NCBI RefSeq assembly: GCF_014851395.1 | Contig: NW_024044348.1 | Location: 23,127,890-23,191,889 of the forward strand | Direction of reading: 5' to 3' | From: Micropterus salmoides | Taxonomy: Eukaryota > Chordata > Actinopteri > Centrarchiformes > Centrarchidae | Length of the DNA stretch: 64,000 nt | In this document: positions 34,293 to 45,914 of the stretch, piece after piece | Layout of the letters: every line of letters begins with the position of its first letter | How positions within the stretch are numbered: the stretch's first letter is position 1 | Made by a program: the position numbers and the translations under genes | Notes under the pieces: generated by a model | The model's input: the letters and a program-made list of their open reading frames with translations, nothing else | Databases searched by the model: none | What the model was told of the DNA's origin: nothing

Positions 34293-34403
34293 CTGCAAGA
34301 TGGTAAAGGGAATAAATATACTATAATAGCCTACCACTGGTAACTAAGTTTTTAATCTAGTGTAAGAGAGAGACAGAGAGAGAAATGGGAGCAGGGTCCA
34401 GAC

Positions 34404-34479
34404 CTTCCTCCTTCTCCTCCTGTGCAATATCTGCTACAATGTCATCCACATAATCTGGCACAATGTTACACTGTTCGCC
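34404..34479 (-). CDS. spon1: spondin 1 exon: acidic linker before TSR1
   Basis: This 76-nt exon encodes GEQCNIVPDYVDDIVADI followed by a run rich in Glu and Lys (QEEKEE). It starts in phase 0 and ends in phase 1, where GAGGAAG joins the next exon to give the Asp-Asp-Thr-Pro-Glu-Thr-Cys start of TSR1. The acceptor is CCACAG at 34480-34485. The donor is GTCTGG at 34398-34403, unusually weak after GT, but the frame and the family sequence leave no better choice. Such short exons are seldom found by open-frame length alone. Confidence 0.95.
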
Positions 34480-35663
34480 CTGTGGACACACAGACACAAA
34501 GTAATGTTGAAACATATTAGGTCCGTCTGTTTGTTAAACTTACAAATTCCCTTTAACTGTGGTATCCACACAGTACACGGGAAGACTGAATGTCCATGAA
34601 TTCTGCAGGTGTAACTGAGTAAGGATGCATGCCTGTGTTGTTTGTGTAAGTAAATTATTATAAATGGGGTGTGGCAAAAGGATCACAGAATAAAGCTAAA
34701 GAATTTCTCCAAAATCCCCACAGCGGCCTCTAGATGCCACTGAAGGACCGCTAACTGTTTACCCCTTTCTGGTTTGCAGCCAGAGTTCCCAGGGAATGTG
34801 TTTCACCCACCATCAAATTATAAATATAAAAGGTTCAGATTTCATACAATGCTAACTTTGACACTGGTGGTGATTGGTCAAAATATCACCCTTACACAGT
34901 GCTATGAGATGACTTTGATTGAAGAAATATTACATTTCTAATTATATAAATTATACTGTATCTACTTTGAAGTAGAATTGTTTAGTGCAATACTACTACT
35001 ACCAACATTAATAACATTTGGTAACATAAATTATATTTGACTAAGCTTACTTCTCATTTTTTATTCAATTTGGAAAGGAGCAAACTTGTAGACAGGATTT
35101 ATTTTTCACCTTGTGAAACTCGATAAAAACAGAAAGTACATCCAACACTGATCAATTCCTGTACTGATGGACAGGACTGAACTCATCATCGTAGCTGCTG
35201 AGCAGTGATAAAGAAAGAGGAAATGTCTCTCTCCCTTCTTCTCTGTCTCTGCTTTTGAAGCTTTTAAAGACATGATGGCAACATGATGGCAGATATTAGA
35301 GGATGCCAGCTTCTATTTTTATACTGATCTCATTTGGCTGATTTATCAGTGCAGCGTAGAATCAAGAGTGTTAAGAGTTAAGTAAGTATATGTGAAGAGG
35401 ATGTGCACAGAGAGATAAACTGGGAGTACTGGAGGATCACCTCAAAATACTAATAAAGCAAGGGTATCAGTGACTATGAAGAGAAAAAACAACAGATATC
35501 ATCATATCTTATATATCGCAAACAGTGTATGACGGTCTGAATGTTTACCTTTATCTTTTAAATATGCTTCCATGATGTAATTGTGATCATTATGCTACAA
35601 ATGCTACCAAGTATCACTTAATATATTTGCAAGAACAGCCGACTGATATGAAAACAGAGAGAC

Positions 35664-35804
35664 CTTTCTGGCAATGCGTTCCACCACCACTCTGGCCACA
35701 GGAGTGATGGCGCCCCCTTCAGGGTCATAGAAAGGGCTCTGTGGATGATCCAAGCTGGTCAGGGGACGGATCTTTTCCTGGGGCACAGTGGGCTTGTTGG
35801 GAGA
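35664..35804 (-). CDS. spon1: spondin 1 exon: linker after the Spondin_N domain
   Basis: The exon has 47 whole codons, phase 0 at both ends. It reads SPNKPTVPQEKIRPL, then SLDHPQSPFYDPEGG and ends VERIARK. In F-spondin this segment closes the Spondin_N region and leads to the acidic linker before the first thrombospondin repeat. The acceptor is TTTTAG at 35805-35810; the donor GTCTCT at 35658-35663 is a weak match beyond GT. The next exon continues with GEQCNIVPD exactly as in the family. Substitutions relative to the mammalian protein are conservative, so the exon looks constrained and functional. Confidence 0.97.
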
Positions 35805-36895
35805 CTAAAAGAAACACACAGAGGAACAGAAGCAGAGAAAGACAAAGCCGTGGGTCTTGGGGATTTTAAAAATAACACACTGTCAGGATTTGTTTGAAAA
35901 ATACATTTAGCAAGTACAATGAGCACAAAGTCACTCAAAGTTACACAAAGGACAAGTCACAAAGTCAGAGAGCAGCTGTGGAGGAAGGCTGTAGTTTATG
36001 CGGGAGATGATCTTATTAGTCAACAGTAAAGGTCTGCCAGCATGGGGTTGATAGAAGCATCACCGCCAGAGGCTGTCTGGAGGCAGAAGACCAGCTCATC
36101 CTTCACCCCCCACTGAGGCCACCCAGGAAAAAAAAAACAGGAATGCACAGTTGTGTTTGTGTTTGTGAGAGAGAGGGAGATAGGGAGAAGGGTAATGAGT
36201 GGCCACTAATTAAAAGATACAGTAGAAGTAATGGCACAAAGGATGGATCTCATTACTCCGTCACAGGCCTGTGCCTTTAACAATTTTGTAACAGAGAGCC
36301 AAAGTCCCACCCCACTTCCAGAATAGCCTCTGTTCCTCTGCTGCACAATGTATTTTTGGATAGGGTTTCTTTCATTGATCATTCTGAAAAGCATTAACAT
36401 GATACTTGTGGGAAATGATGTCCTTATTCCTTGCCAAAAGATAGTACAGTTTGAGCAAGTTGTTACTTTAACAAAGATATTGAAATATTTATTTTGTTGG
36501 CATTTAACATCTTTGAGATTTTATCAGTGCAAAACTTGTGGAAGTCTTGATGGACATCAGAGATGATCATATCCCAGATTAAAGAGTAAGTTAGACTGAA
36601 TCTAAAAAGATATGTATGTATCATGTCCAGATTTGACAGAGTTATGAATCAGAGAACTAAGACTCTTTATGCTAATTGCGGTGTTTTGAAGAACCTTTAT
36701 TGCCTCTCTATAAGCTGTATGTCATGGCCACTACTGCAGCTCCAACTGCTGACCGCGTTGATAAGCGGGCCAAATCAATGGGTCAGACTACAATAACTAA
36801 CATAACTAACTTCCCATTGTTTTTAGAACGCCTGTCCCTTCACATCACGCGGTATTTTTGCCTTACGCCGCAAAGACTGGTGTGGTGTACAAAAG

Positions 36896-36954
36896 AGTGT
36901 GTGTGTGTGTGTGTGTGCGCGTGTGCGCGCGCGTGTGTGTGTGTGTGTGTGTGT
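36896..36954. repeat. (GT)n/(GC)n alternating purine-pyrimidine microsatellite
   Basis: About 59 bp of strictly alternating GT and GC units with CGCGCG in the centre, in the intron between the 35664 and 37672 exons. Such tracts can adopt Z-DNA. Confidence 0.93.
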
Positions 36955-37470
36955 AGGAAAGAGGAAAAATGAGAAAGAAAGTGTGAAATTATTCTTGAGG
37001 CCAGCCAAAACAAGCAAGAAAGTACAGTTCAGTGGGTTCCTCTGTGAGCTCCGAGGGACAAGCCACAGGTTTCACACATGTCGTCATGTCGAGTTAGGTC
37101 AAACACGCACACACACAGCTTAATCTATTAGTGCCGACTGCAGACACTGAACACGTAGCGGACAGCAACTCAGGGTGAGGGTGGGAGACGTTCAAGGCTG
37201 TTAAAGGAGAATTGGATGGGTGATGACAGTTGAATTGTTGCAGACTGGCGGTATGTGATGAGGTGAGAGAGGCAGTAATTGCGAATGTGAGCGGACAGGC
37301 AGATGAAGAGGAAGAGGTTGGTATAATGACAAGGTCAAAATGCGAGTGTGAAGGAAAGACGCTAGTGATGAGAGTGAGGAGGAAGGTTATCCATGGGTTA
37401 AAGGCGGCGCAGAGTTGAGTCACACATTCAGAGGGACCCTTTTGTTTTTGATGCATGATGATAATAGAGA

Positions 37471-37509
37471 CCCCCCCCCCCCCACACACACACACACACA
37501 CACACACAC
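37471..37509. repeat. poly(C) followed by (AC)n microsatellite
   Basis: Thirteen C residues run directly into an AC repeat, 160 bp from the spondin 1 exon at 37672. Confidence 0.93.
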
Positions 37510-37671
37510 TATTTTAAAGAGATCTGTAAGTGAAAATAACACAGACACAGAGTGAGAAAACATCTCCGATTGTTTTATGTCTGAATGCATGTTTGGGAGT
37601 AAATCAGTGAGGTGGCATAATGTGTTAATAATTATATTTTTTTACTAATTAATCTAAATGTTTTTACTGAC

Positions 37672-37873
37672 CTCATATGTCACACCACTGTCAGTGCCTG
37701 CATCCCAGGGGATCAGATCCTGGACCACCCTCTGGGCCCAACCACACTCCTTGGTACACAAGTCCTCAGCAGACAGACCCACATTCCAGTCTGGACTGGG
37801 CCCCATCATGGTCAGATAGGACATGAGGTGACGCGTCCGGTCCACTGAGAATTCAGCTGAGGGGGCGGCCCGC
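37672..37873 (-). CDS. spon1: spondin 1 exon: C-terminal part of the Spondin_N domain
   Basis: This 202-nt exon encodes APSAEFSVDRTRHL, then MGPSPDWNVGL, CTKECGW and DLIPWDAGTDSG, nearly invariant blocks of F-spondin. The Spondin_N domain is a beta-sandwich fold with a metal site; the WNVG region lies in its conserved core. The acceptor at 37874-37879 reads CCTCAG and the donor at 37666-37671 reads GTCAGT. It completes a split codon from the 48381 exon (Asn-Val-Arg across the junction) and ends in phase 0 after TYE. Reading past the donor runs into intron and stops, which confirms the exon end. Confidence 0.97.
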
Positions 37874-39186
37874 CTGAGGAAGAGAGAGAGAATGAGGTCT
37901 GAGTGATTCAAGGCAATTTGGAAGTGTGAGTAAGCTAGAGACAGAAAGAGAGGTGTTAGCTGCTTGTCAACTGACGAGTGAGAACCTCGAAAGGTGTGTC
38001 CTATAGAAGACCTGAGGCTAGGCTGCACCTGCTCCAATATAAATTAGATCGTCAGCCTGAACAAAACAAAACTGAATGATGCGTTTGGTTGCTCCCTGTG
38101 AACTTGTAAAGTCATACATTTCCAATTGTGTCACTAGCAAGTTGCCAAAAAAGTGTAAACACAAGAGGAAAACTAGGATAACAGGACTAAGTTTCTGATA
38201 CCCAAGTTTACAAGTTGTGACATTTTCCTGGCAGTATACCAGGCCCAATGCACACTGAAGTTAGAACCTGCAAAAGAGATAAGGTAGAACCAAATGTTTT
38301 TGCCCAATATACTTAGCATACATCATAAAAATAAATATATACACCGCAGCAGAATGTTGATTAAATACATACCTGTATTCAATCACAAATGATACAGAAT
38401 TTGGCATTATTATTTATTTATTTTTCACAAGCAACTTGGTCCAGATACTGCAGGTCCTGGTTCAAAAATATTAAGTTCATAAGCTTAAATTACTGATATG
38501 ATTTAATTGAGAGTTTAACTGGGACAATGCGACTAAAAAACATATTAGTTGTCAAAATTTTTCACTTTCACACTCTCTCTACACTCTAATTTTCACTCGC
38601 ATATACAAACAAAATGCTCACACTGTGGAGTCTGGTTGTTGTAAAAGGGAGCAGTGCTGCAACACTAGCAGGCTGAGGTGGACAAAACACATAAGTATAA
38701 AGTTAAAAAAGGATCCACACGTGATCAGGTTTATTTTAGCCAATGATCCATTAAAAAATGCCGGGGTCGGCCCCGACATGATCTTTAGCATTGGCTTGGG
38801 GCATCTCCTCACACCTACACACGTTATCAAACAAAGATCTAAGATTGAACCTTTGTTTAGCATTCAACAGCTATATGACATGAGGCTTAGACAGCACAAT
38901 TGTGTCAGTGGCTGCAGTTGTTAAACTATGTCACAACCTTTTTAGAAAGATTGATGAAAGTGAAAGCACAAAGAGGAAAAGTAACATTGTGAAATGGCTG
39001 CTAAACTAAAGGAGCACTTTGATTGGAAGTGGGAAACTGTGGCTGTCCTTTTCGAGAAAGAGAAAGGAAAGGTACGTGATTGACAAGATAGTGACTGGTA
39101 TATATTTAGTTGATTTATTCTGCACTCACCTTTCAAAACCACATCTATCTCCACACCGCACTTGCTCTCTTACGGCACAACACACA

Positions 39187-39237
<51 letters not shown>

Positions 39238-40948
39238 TTCTAGCCATCTGTCTTAACCAATGATTGACGGCTAAACTAATTACAAGAATTTTCCCAGCCA
39301 ATCCAAGATTAATTAGGAGTGGGGAGATTCTTGTTGAAACATAGACCATTAGCCAGTGATTCCCTTTCACCTGTCACCATGCCCATATAAATCCATTTGA
39401 CTTCAGCCAACTCAGTCCTGCCCTTGCACACTCTACTAATGATGTCCTCTGAGGCTGTGAAATAGCCCTTATCCCCCGAGAGCACACAACTTGACTCGAC
39501 TCTCCAGGGTCTCTGCTCAGTGAATATTGCAAGTCTGAGGCGTCTCTCAGACAGCTACCTGGGTTCTACAAAAAGGTTAGGTGCAATTGACAGAAAAGGA
39601 GACACAGAGCACGACACCTCTGTAAAATCCTATAAAAGTAATGGCCAGAAAAGGTTTCCAAAACTATGCAATCTGAAATTTTATTTTATTTGATCTTTGT
39701 GATCCTGGTCTTACTAGCTAATAATACAACTGTAACTGTAGCAGACATTTAACCATTTAGCGGTCAATAAATTAACGGATTGTGGAATATCCATGACATC
39801 AATTAAAAGATCAATGGTTTATTTATTTATTTAAAAGTAAAACATTTATCGAAATTGTTTAGTCATTTAAATTTAAACAATTCTGTTGAAAGCTGTTGAA
39901 GGTTTCCTGCAGACAGATTTGCTCACGCAACAGTCAAAGCTCAGTCTGATCATCAATAAATTATTGCAGCGATGGAAAACCTCAATATTATGTTTCACAT
40001 GTTTCTAATAAGCAAACATGCGTGTTTGAACAGAAGCTAACCCAGAAGAGGGAAAAGGCTCGCTACGCTACCATACAATACTATACACACATAAACCACT
40101 GCTATCAACCCCAAAAAGTAGTTTTGAGAGTGACAGAAATAAAGAAGGCAGCTCATTAACAGCTATATTTCTTGTCTTCAAAAGCTCCGTTGACAACCAG
40201 CTTATTTTTTAGCTGCTAATCAAATGTAGCCCGTGGAACAGCAAAGTAGTCCTCTAGTTATTAGGAAGACAGCTGGCAAGAAAGAGTGGGAGTGGGGAGA
40301 CAGCAAGGAGCCAGCTGAGTGTCATGGAGGTACTGTAGCTGTGATGGATGCAACCATTTTAATGCAGTATATAAAGGGGGAAAAGTGGCATAGAGAGCGG
40401 GTGGACTAATGAAGAGAAATTCAGTAAGAAAACAGAAGGAAGATACTGTAGTGTGTAGCGTGACTTCGTAGAGAGAGTGGGAGGATATGGCGCAACACAG
40501 AGATTCAGAAGTAGTTTTTTATCAGAATAGTTTTTGAGAAAATGTAGTTCTCTAAATGAAATGGCTGTCTGATGGCAAGTTAAAGCTCTAAAATTATTTT
40601 ACATATAGCGTACACTTGAATTGATTTTGAACACATTTTGCTGCTGACCCTGTCCACATCAGTACATTGCTTAGCTTCCGGACCGCTGTCTCTGCAGGTA
40701 ATGACTAAGGATAAGTACCTCATACAGCCCCACGTCAAAAAACTCAAACTATCCCTTTAAACAGTACCTTCACTTTCCCTATGTTTAGTGGACTAAAATT
40801 AATTAATTAATTATTAATCAAATTCAGCCTCTGCCTCATTTCCTAAGGTACAGAGAAATTCAGACATCAACACCCCATGTTTTTTGTCTAAATGTAAACA
40901 GCTTGAAGGGAGATGATGCAGGGTGACAGTACTTTGACTATTGCTCCA
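37874..40948. other. spondin 1 intron, upper part, no other gene
   Basis: No further exon is recognised between 37874 and the SINE. A minus-strand open frame at 38618-38863 resembles no family. The rest is AT-rich intron with a CA repeat. Confidence 0.5.
39191..39236. repeat. (CA)n microsatellite
   Basis: An uninterrupted CA run of about 46 bp in a spondin 1 intron. Confidence 0.95.
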
Positions 40949-40960
40949 TGTGGCCAAAAT

Positions 40961-41287
40961 CCATCCATCCATCCATCCATCCATCGTCAACAGCTTATCC
41001 TGCGTACATGGTAGCGGGGGCTGGAGCCAATCCCAGCTAACATCGGGCGAAAGACGGGGTACACCCTGGACAGACAAACAACCCCTCACTCTCACACCTA
41101 AGGACAATTTTGGAGACACCAATTAGCCTAGACTGCATGTCTTTGGATTGTGGGAGGAAGAGAACCCACACGGACATGGGGAGAACATGCAAACTCCACA
41201 TAGAAAGGCTGGGGCAACCGGGGTTTGAACCCACAACCTTCTTGCTGTGAGGCGACAGTGCTAACCACTGCACCACCGCGCCGCCCC
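40961..41287 (-). mobile_element. tRNA-derived SINE with 12-bp target duplication
   Basis: Read on the minus strand, the head near 41285 carries the pol III boxes TGGTGCAGTGGTTAGCAC (A box region) and GGTTCAAACCC (B box); the body has GCATGTTCTCCCCATGTCC and the tail is (ATGG)n at 40961-40985. Exact 12-bp copies of TGTGGCCAAAAT flank it (40949-40960 and 41288-41299). The intact duplication suggests a fairly recent insertion. The family name was not settled. Confidence 0.92.
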
Positions 41288-41570
41288 TGTGGCCAAAATT
41301 ATGACTGAAAATTTTTTGTAAAGTCATAGTCTTAGTACAGGACAATAGTTCCACTATGGCAAAACAAACACTTTGGAGCCACATCTACCGTGAATTGTCT
41401 CTGACACACAGGAGCCGTGGGTTTTGTCAATCAGTGTTTCTCACAGTTTCGCTTGTACTGTACTGTATTGTACTGACATACAAAACAGGGTATTATCATT
41501 TAGAAACAACAGCTCTAACTCCTATAGCTAATCTGCCAGTCTGACTTCTCCAGGTTACACCTAGACAAAT

Positions 41571-43326
41571 GTGCACAGGGGTGACTCAGATATGTTTGTA
41601 TGGCAGTTTCCTGCTCATGCCACAGTACAAACCACAGATCCAGAGACAGTCCACGACCAAACGCTCCTTCAGGAAATGGTCTCCTGAGGCAGCGGAGGCT
41701 CTGAGAGACTGCTTTGAATGTACTGACTGGAGCGTCCTGCAGGAAGCACATGGTGAAGACATCAAGGGGGTCACACACTGCACTACTGACTACCTGAACT
41801 TCTGCATGGACGTTGTGGTCCCCACCAGAACGGTACGCTGCTTCCCAAACAACAAGCCCTGGATCACCAGTAATGTCAAGGACACCCTGAACAGGAAGAA
41901 GGGGGCATTCAAGGATGGGCTGAGATGAGCTGAAGCGCGTACAGGGGGAACTCAAGGTCCACCTGAGAGAGGCGAAGGAGGACTACAGAAGGAAGGTAGA
42001 ACAGAAGCTGCAGCACAACAACATGAGGGAGGTCTGGGATGGCATGAAAACCATCACAGGCAGCAAGAAGACGTACAGTATTGCAGGAGAGGGGGATGCT
42101 GGGAGAGCAAACCAGCTAAACCTTTTTTTTAACAGGTTTAATACTCCAGCTCCCACAACCAGCGATGGCCCACTTCACACCACCATGTCCATCGCCACCT
42201 CAGACTGCAGACCACCCCCACCTTCCACACACATGGACAGTTCAACACCCCTCCCCACCACCATCACCAAGGATCAGGTGAGCAGAGAGCTGAGGAGGCT
42301 CTGTCCAAGGAAAGCAGCAGGCCCGGACAGAGTGTGTCCAAGGATGCTTAAAGCCTGTTCTGCTGAACTGGGCCACTCCAGCATGTCTTCAACCTGAGCC
42401 TGCAGCTGGGGAGGGTCCCAGTGCTCTGGAAGACTTCATGTCTCATCTCCAGCACCTTCGACACCATCCAGCCGCTCCTGCTGAGAGACAAGCTGACAGG
42501 GTGGACCCACGCTTGGTGACATGGATTACAGACTACCTCACAGAGAGACCACAGTACGTCAGACTGAAGGGCCACACGTCAGACACGGTGGTCAGCAGGA
42601 GGTGGTGCAGGACCAACCATCTGCAGCTGAACACCTCCAAGACCAAGGAGATGGTGGTGGACTTCAGAAGGAAGAAACCACATCTCCAACCCATGTCCAT
42701 CGAGGGGGTCGATGTGGAGGTGTGTCAGGACTTACAAATATCTGGGGCTTCAGCTGGATGACAAGCTGGACTGGACAGAAAATATGGACACTCTCCACAG
42801 GAAAGGGCAGAGCCGTCTGTACTTCTTGAGAAGGCTGGGGTCCTCCAACATCTGCAAAAAACTGCTGCAGATGTTTTACCAGTCTGTGGTGGCCAGCGTC
42901 CTCTTTTATGCTGTAGTTTGCTGGGGAGGAAGCAGCAAGAAGAGAGATGCCGTTTGACTGGACAGACTGGTGAGGAGACTGGCTCAGTGGTGGGCTCAGA
43001 GCTGGACTCTCTAGTGACAGTGGCAGAAAGAAGGACCTTGGACAAACTGCTGTCCATACTGGACAACGCCCACCACCCTCTGCACAACACCTTCATCGGG
43101 CAGAGGAGTGTGTTCAGTGTCAGATTGCTGTCCCAGCCCAGCTCCACCAACAGACTTAAAAACTCTTTCGTCCCCCTGGCCATCAGAACGTACAACAGTC
43201 ATGGCAGGGAGGACAATAGACAAAAGAACAAAATTCTATTTTAGTACAGGTTTAATGTAAGTTTATGTATGTTTCGTATGCTATTGGATACTTGAATTCC
43301 CCTCGGGATAAATAAAGTATCTATCT
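41571..43326 (+). mobile_element. CR1/L2-group LINE with internal deletions
   Basis: Plus-strand code in several frames: FPNNKPWITSNVKDTLN (41830), REVWDGMKTITGSKKT (42023), LRRLCPRKAAGPDRVCPRML (42288), WITDYLTERPQYVRLKGHTS (42520), RTNHLQLNTSKTKEMVVDF (42612), LGLQLDDKLDWTENMD, LYFLRRLGSSNICKKLLQMF and SVVASVLFYAVVCWGG (42890), then LRNSFVPLAI-like sequence (43150). The tail reads GAATTCCCCTCGGGATAAAT followed by AAAGTATCTATC. Two internal deletions remove the early RT motifs (about 42440) and the catalytic RT core (about 42593), so the copy is dead. Confidence 0.9.
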
Positions 43327-43831
43327 TTACAGTTGTATGCAATACATTCACATTTGTTTTTTGTGTCTGTTTTGAACCAACCTCCCGACAGAAGTTAAAT
43401 AAACCAATCAACTGACATGCATATGTACAAAATGTATTGTTGAGATTTTAGAAGTGTGCATCAGTTCCTCTGCGATCTACAGTTACCCAAAACAACCTTC
43501 TCTGTCAAGGTCCTAGTTGGGGACATTAATGTGTACATCTTTAGGGAAGCATAATTCCAGCATCCCTTGTTCCCACCACGGTCAACAGCACTGTTTTAAG
43601 TTTGACTGAGGATAGAAAGTAACTATGTGGTTATGATGCCTTGATGAATTGTGACATTTAGTGGTTGCCTTACCTATTTTGAAATCACTGACTTAACACT
43701 ACAGACTGAGTCATTTGCATGGGCTGACTAAGATTAGATGGAAAATACTACTGATTAATAAATACAAGAACACAGCATCAGCTTTTACATTTTGATTTGA
43801 TATTATGTGTATCTGTGCTCAAGGTAATTTC

Positions 43832-44251
43832 TAGGGCTGTCCCCGACTAAGGATTTACATAGTCGAATCAGAATTGTCAGGGATTGCCTGTTAGTCGAAT
43901 CGTGTGTGGTGTGTGTCGGGGTTGTGTCTATTTCAAGTACTGTTTGAAAACGATATTATAATATTCTTTGTGTGGTTCATCAATGGTGATAAACTATTTA
44001 TTTAAAGCTTATTTCTTTCTTCATAGTTTTAGTTACAGCATTATATGTTGATATTTATATCATAATAGGCTGCATATTAACTTATTGGATGAAAACCAGT
44101 AGTTCTATGTAAAATTAGACGTCTGTATCCCCATATAGCCAAAATGGCATGATTCTCGTTTCATCTTGTAGCTTCAAAGATCTGACTGTGAGACTGGCAG
44201 TCAAATCAGGCTCCTTCTATTGAAGCATCAAATCTTCAACTAGTTGGGGTC
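43832..44251. mobile_element. non-autonomous hAT-type element, copy B (left end intact)
   Basis: It begins TAGGGCTGTCCCCGACTA and includes TTCTTTGTGTGGTTCATCAA, ATAGGCTGCATATTAAC, and AGTAGTTCTATGTAAAATTAG in the same order as 4620-5210. It ends near CAACTAGTTGGGGTCC, truncated before the expected inverted terminus. Confidence 0.65.
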
Positions 44252-45914
44252 CAAGGGACCAAGTCTATCCTTATTCATTTTTGTATATTTCGGCTGCAAA
44301 ATGATATGGTAGTGAAATGACTATCAAGTTATGAGCGTGCCTTTGTCAGCTGAGCTTCTCTGGTACATGCAGGCACAGGTTTGCTTAGCAACAGAACAAT
44401 TTCTGTGTCAATATAAAGTGTGGTGCCAAAGTGGCTGTAGTTTTAATGGACTACAAAGACTGCCACATTTTGGACAGCTACATAATTAGCATTGGAATAT
44501 TCCTTGAAATTATAATACACTAGTGTACTGAGAACCTCACATGTCTTTTTTCATTCTATTTTATTGTTTTATCTTTTTTATTGGTTAATTACTGACATAC
44601 AATTCTACTGATGTGATTTTCTATTCTAGTGAGGTTTATTTATCTGCAGGAGTCATTTCTTAAGGACCTGTCTAGTATGTACTTATTCTCTGGAAAACAA
44701 CCGCTTATTTCTTTTTCCCTATGATGTATTGGGTCTCAGGAAAGCCACTGCTGTACACATACTGTTGTAATATGTACAATAATGGCTGTCACTTCTTCAG
44801 ACTCATTTTTTCTCATCTCCCACATCTACTCTCCATCTCTGCTGCTTTGCCCTTTGTTCCAGCAATCATTTTGCCTGGTTTAAGAAGAGGCACTTCATTT
44901 TACAGAATGTGTTGCAGTACACATACTGGTTCTTAGCCACATAGTTAAACTTAAAAAAGTACTACTAATGTAATTAAACCCCAGTCTTCTCAGGAACATT
45001 ATCTAATTACTGACTTGTTCTTTATGTTTGCTGTTTTCCTTTCTTTCACTGTTTCTTTCTCTTCCGGTCTCTCATCCTCACATTTGTCAAAGCAAGGAAG
45101 CTTTAGTTGACAACAACCATTAAGTCAGCTTGAAAACTGGATGGGGATGAGGAGACCATTAACTCTAACACAGAGAAAAGCTTTGGCGTAAAACAGCTTT
45201 ATCCAGACACTTATATACGTACACCTGAAAAATCACAAACCCACAAGACCCACAAAGCATGCATATTTACACTGTATTACTGAAACTGGAACACACACAT
45301 CCAACTTCGATACATGCTGACATAATAACGCATTTATGCATTTTTCATGCATGCAGCTTTAAAATACATCTTCCAGTTGGTTGAGTAACATGTAGACTTA
45401 GACTTAACTACATCCATGGTGAAGACACATTGATTTGGTTTTTGATATAAACCCTTTTCTTGATCCAAACCAATGTAACTGATCTGACACACTCCTGCAT
45501 ATGCTGTGTGAAACAATTAAGTATGGTTGCCTTTACAGCACAAAGTAAGCTAATTAGCCCTACTGGATATTATTGCTTCTATTCCTGACTGTTTCTTCCA
45601 TTCGGAGAGTAAACTCATGGCCCTCACTGAAGCCCTGTGGTTGAGGAAACAACACTGCACAGGCCTTTACCATTGAAGTTCTTCTGAGCTAGCTGAGCCA
45701 ACACGCTTCTTGTTTTTCTCATAAATAAGAGATTAAATGGCTCTTATGAATTTAGGAGTAAATGAGCGTGCACACTGTAAGCTTGGTGTAGCTGGCAGTT
45801 TCAGGGCACATTTGAGCTGGATATTCACTGATCAGCAAGCTCTGGGTGCAACTTTGGTTACTAACTTCTTACTGTATGTTCTGACATCTTAAGCCTTAAG
45901 AGCCTGCAGTCATA
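44252..45914. other. spondin 1 intron, nothing recognised
   Basis: AT-rich sequence between the hAT copy and the Tc1 relic. No exon, RNA gene or clear repeat was seen. Confidence 0.45.

Noticed and set aside
36676..37123. Several open frames running through the GT/CA repeat
   Set aside because: They are low-complexity translations of a microsatellite (CVCVCVC).
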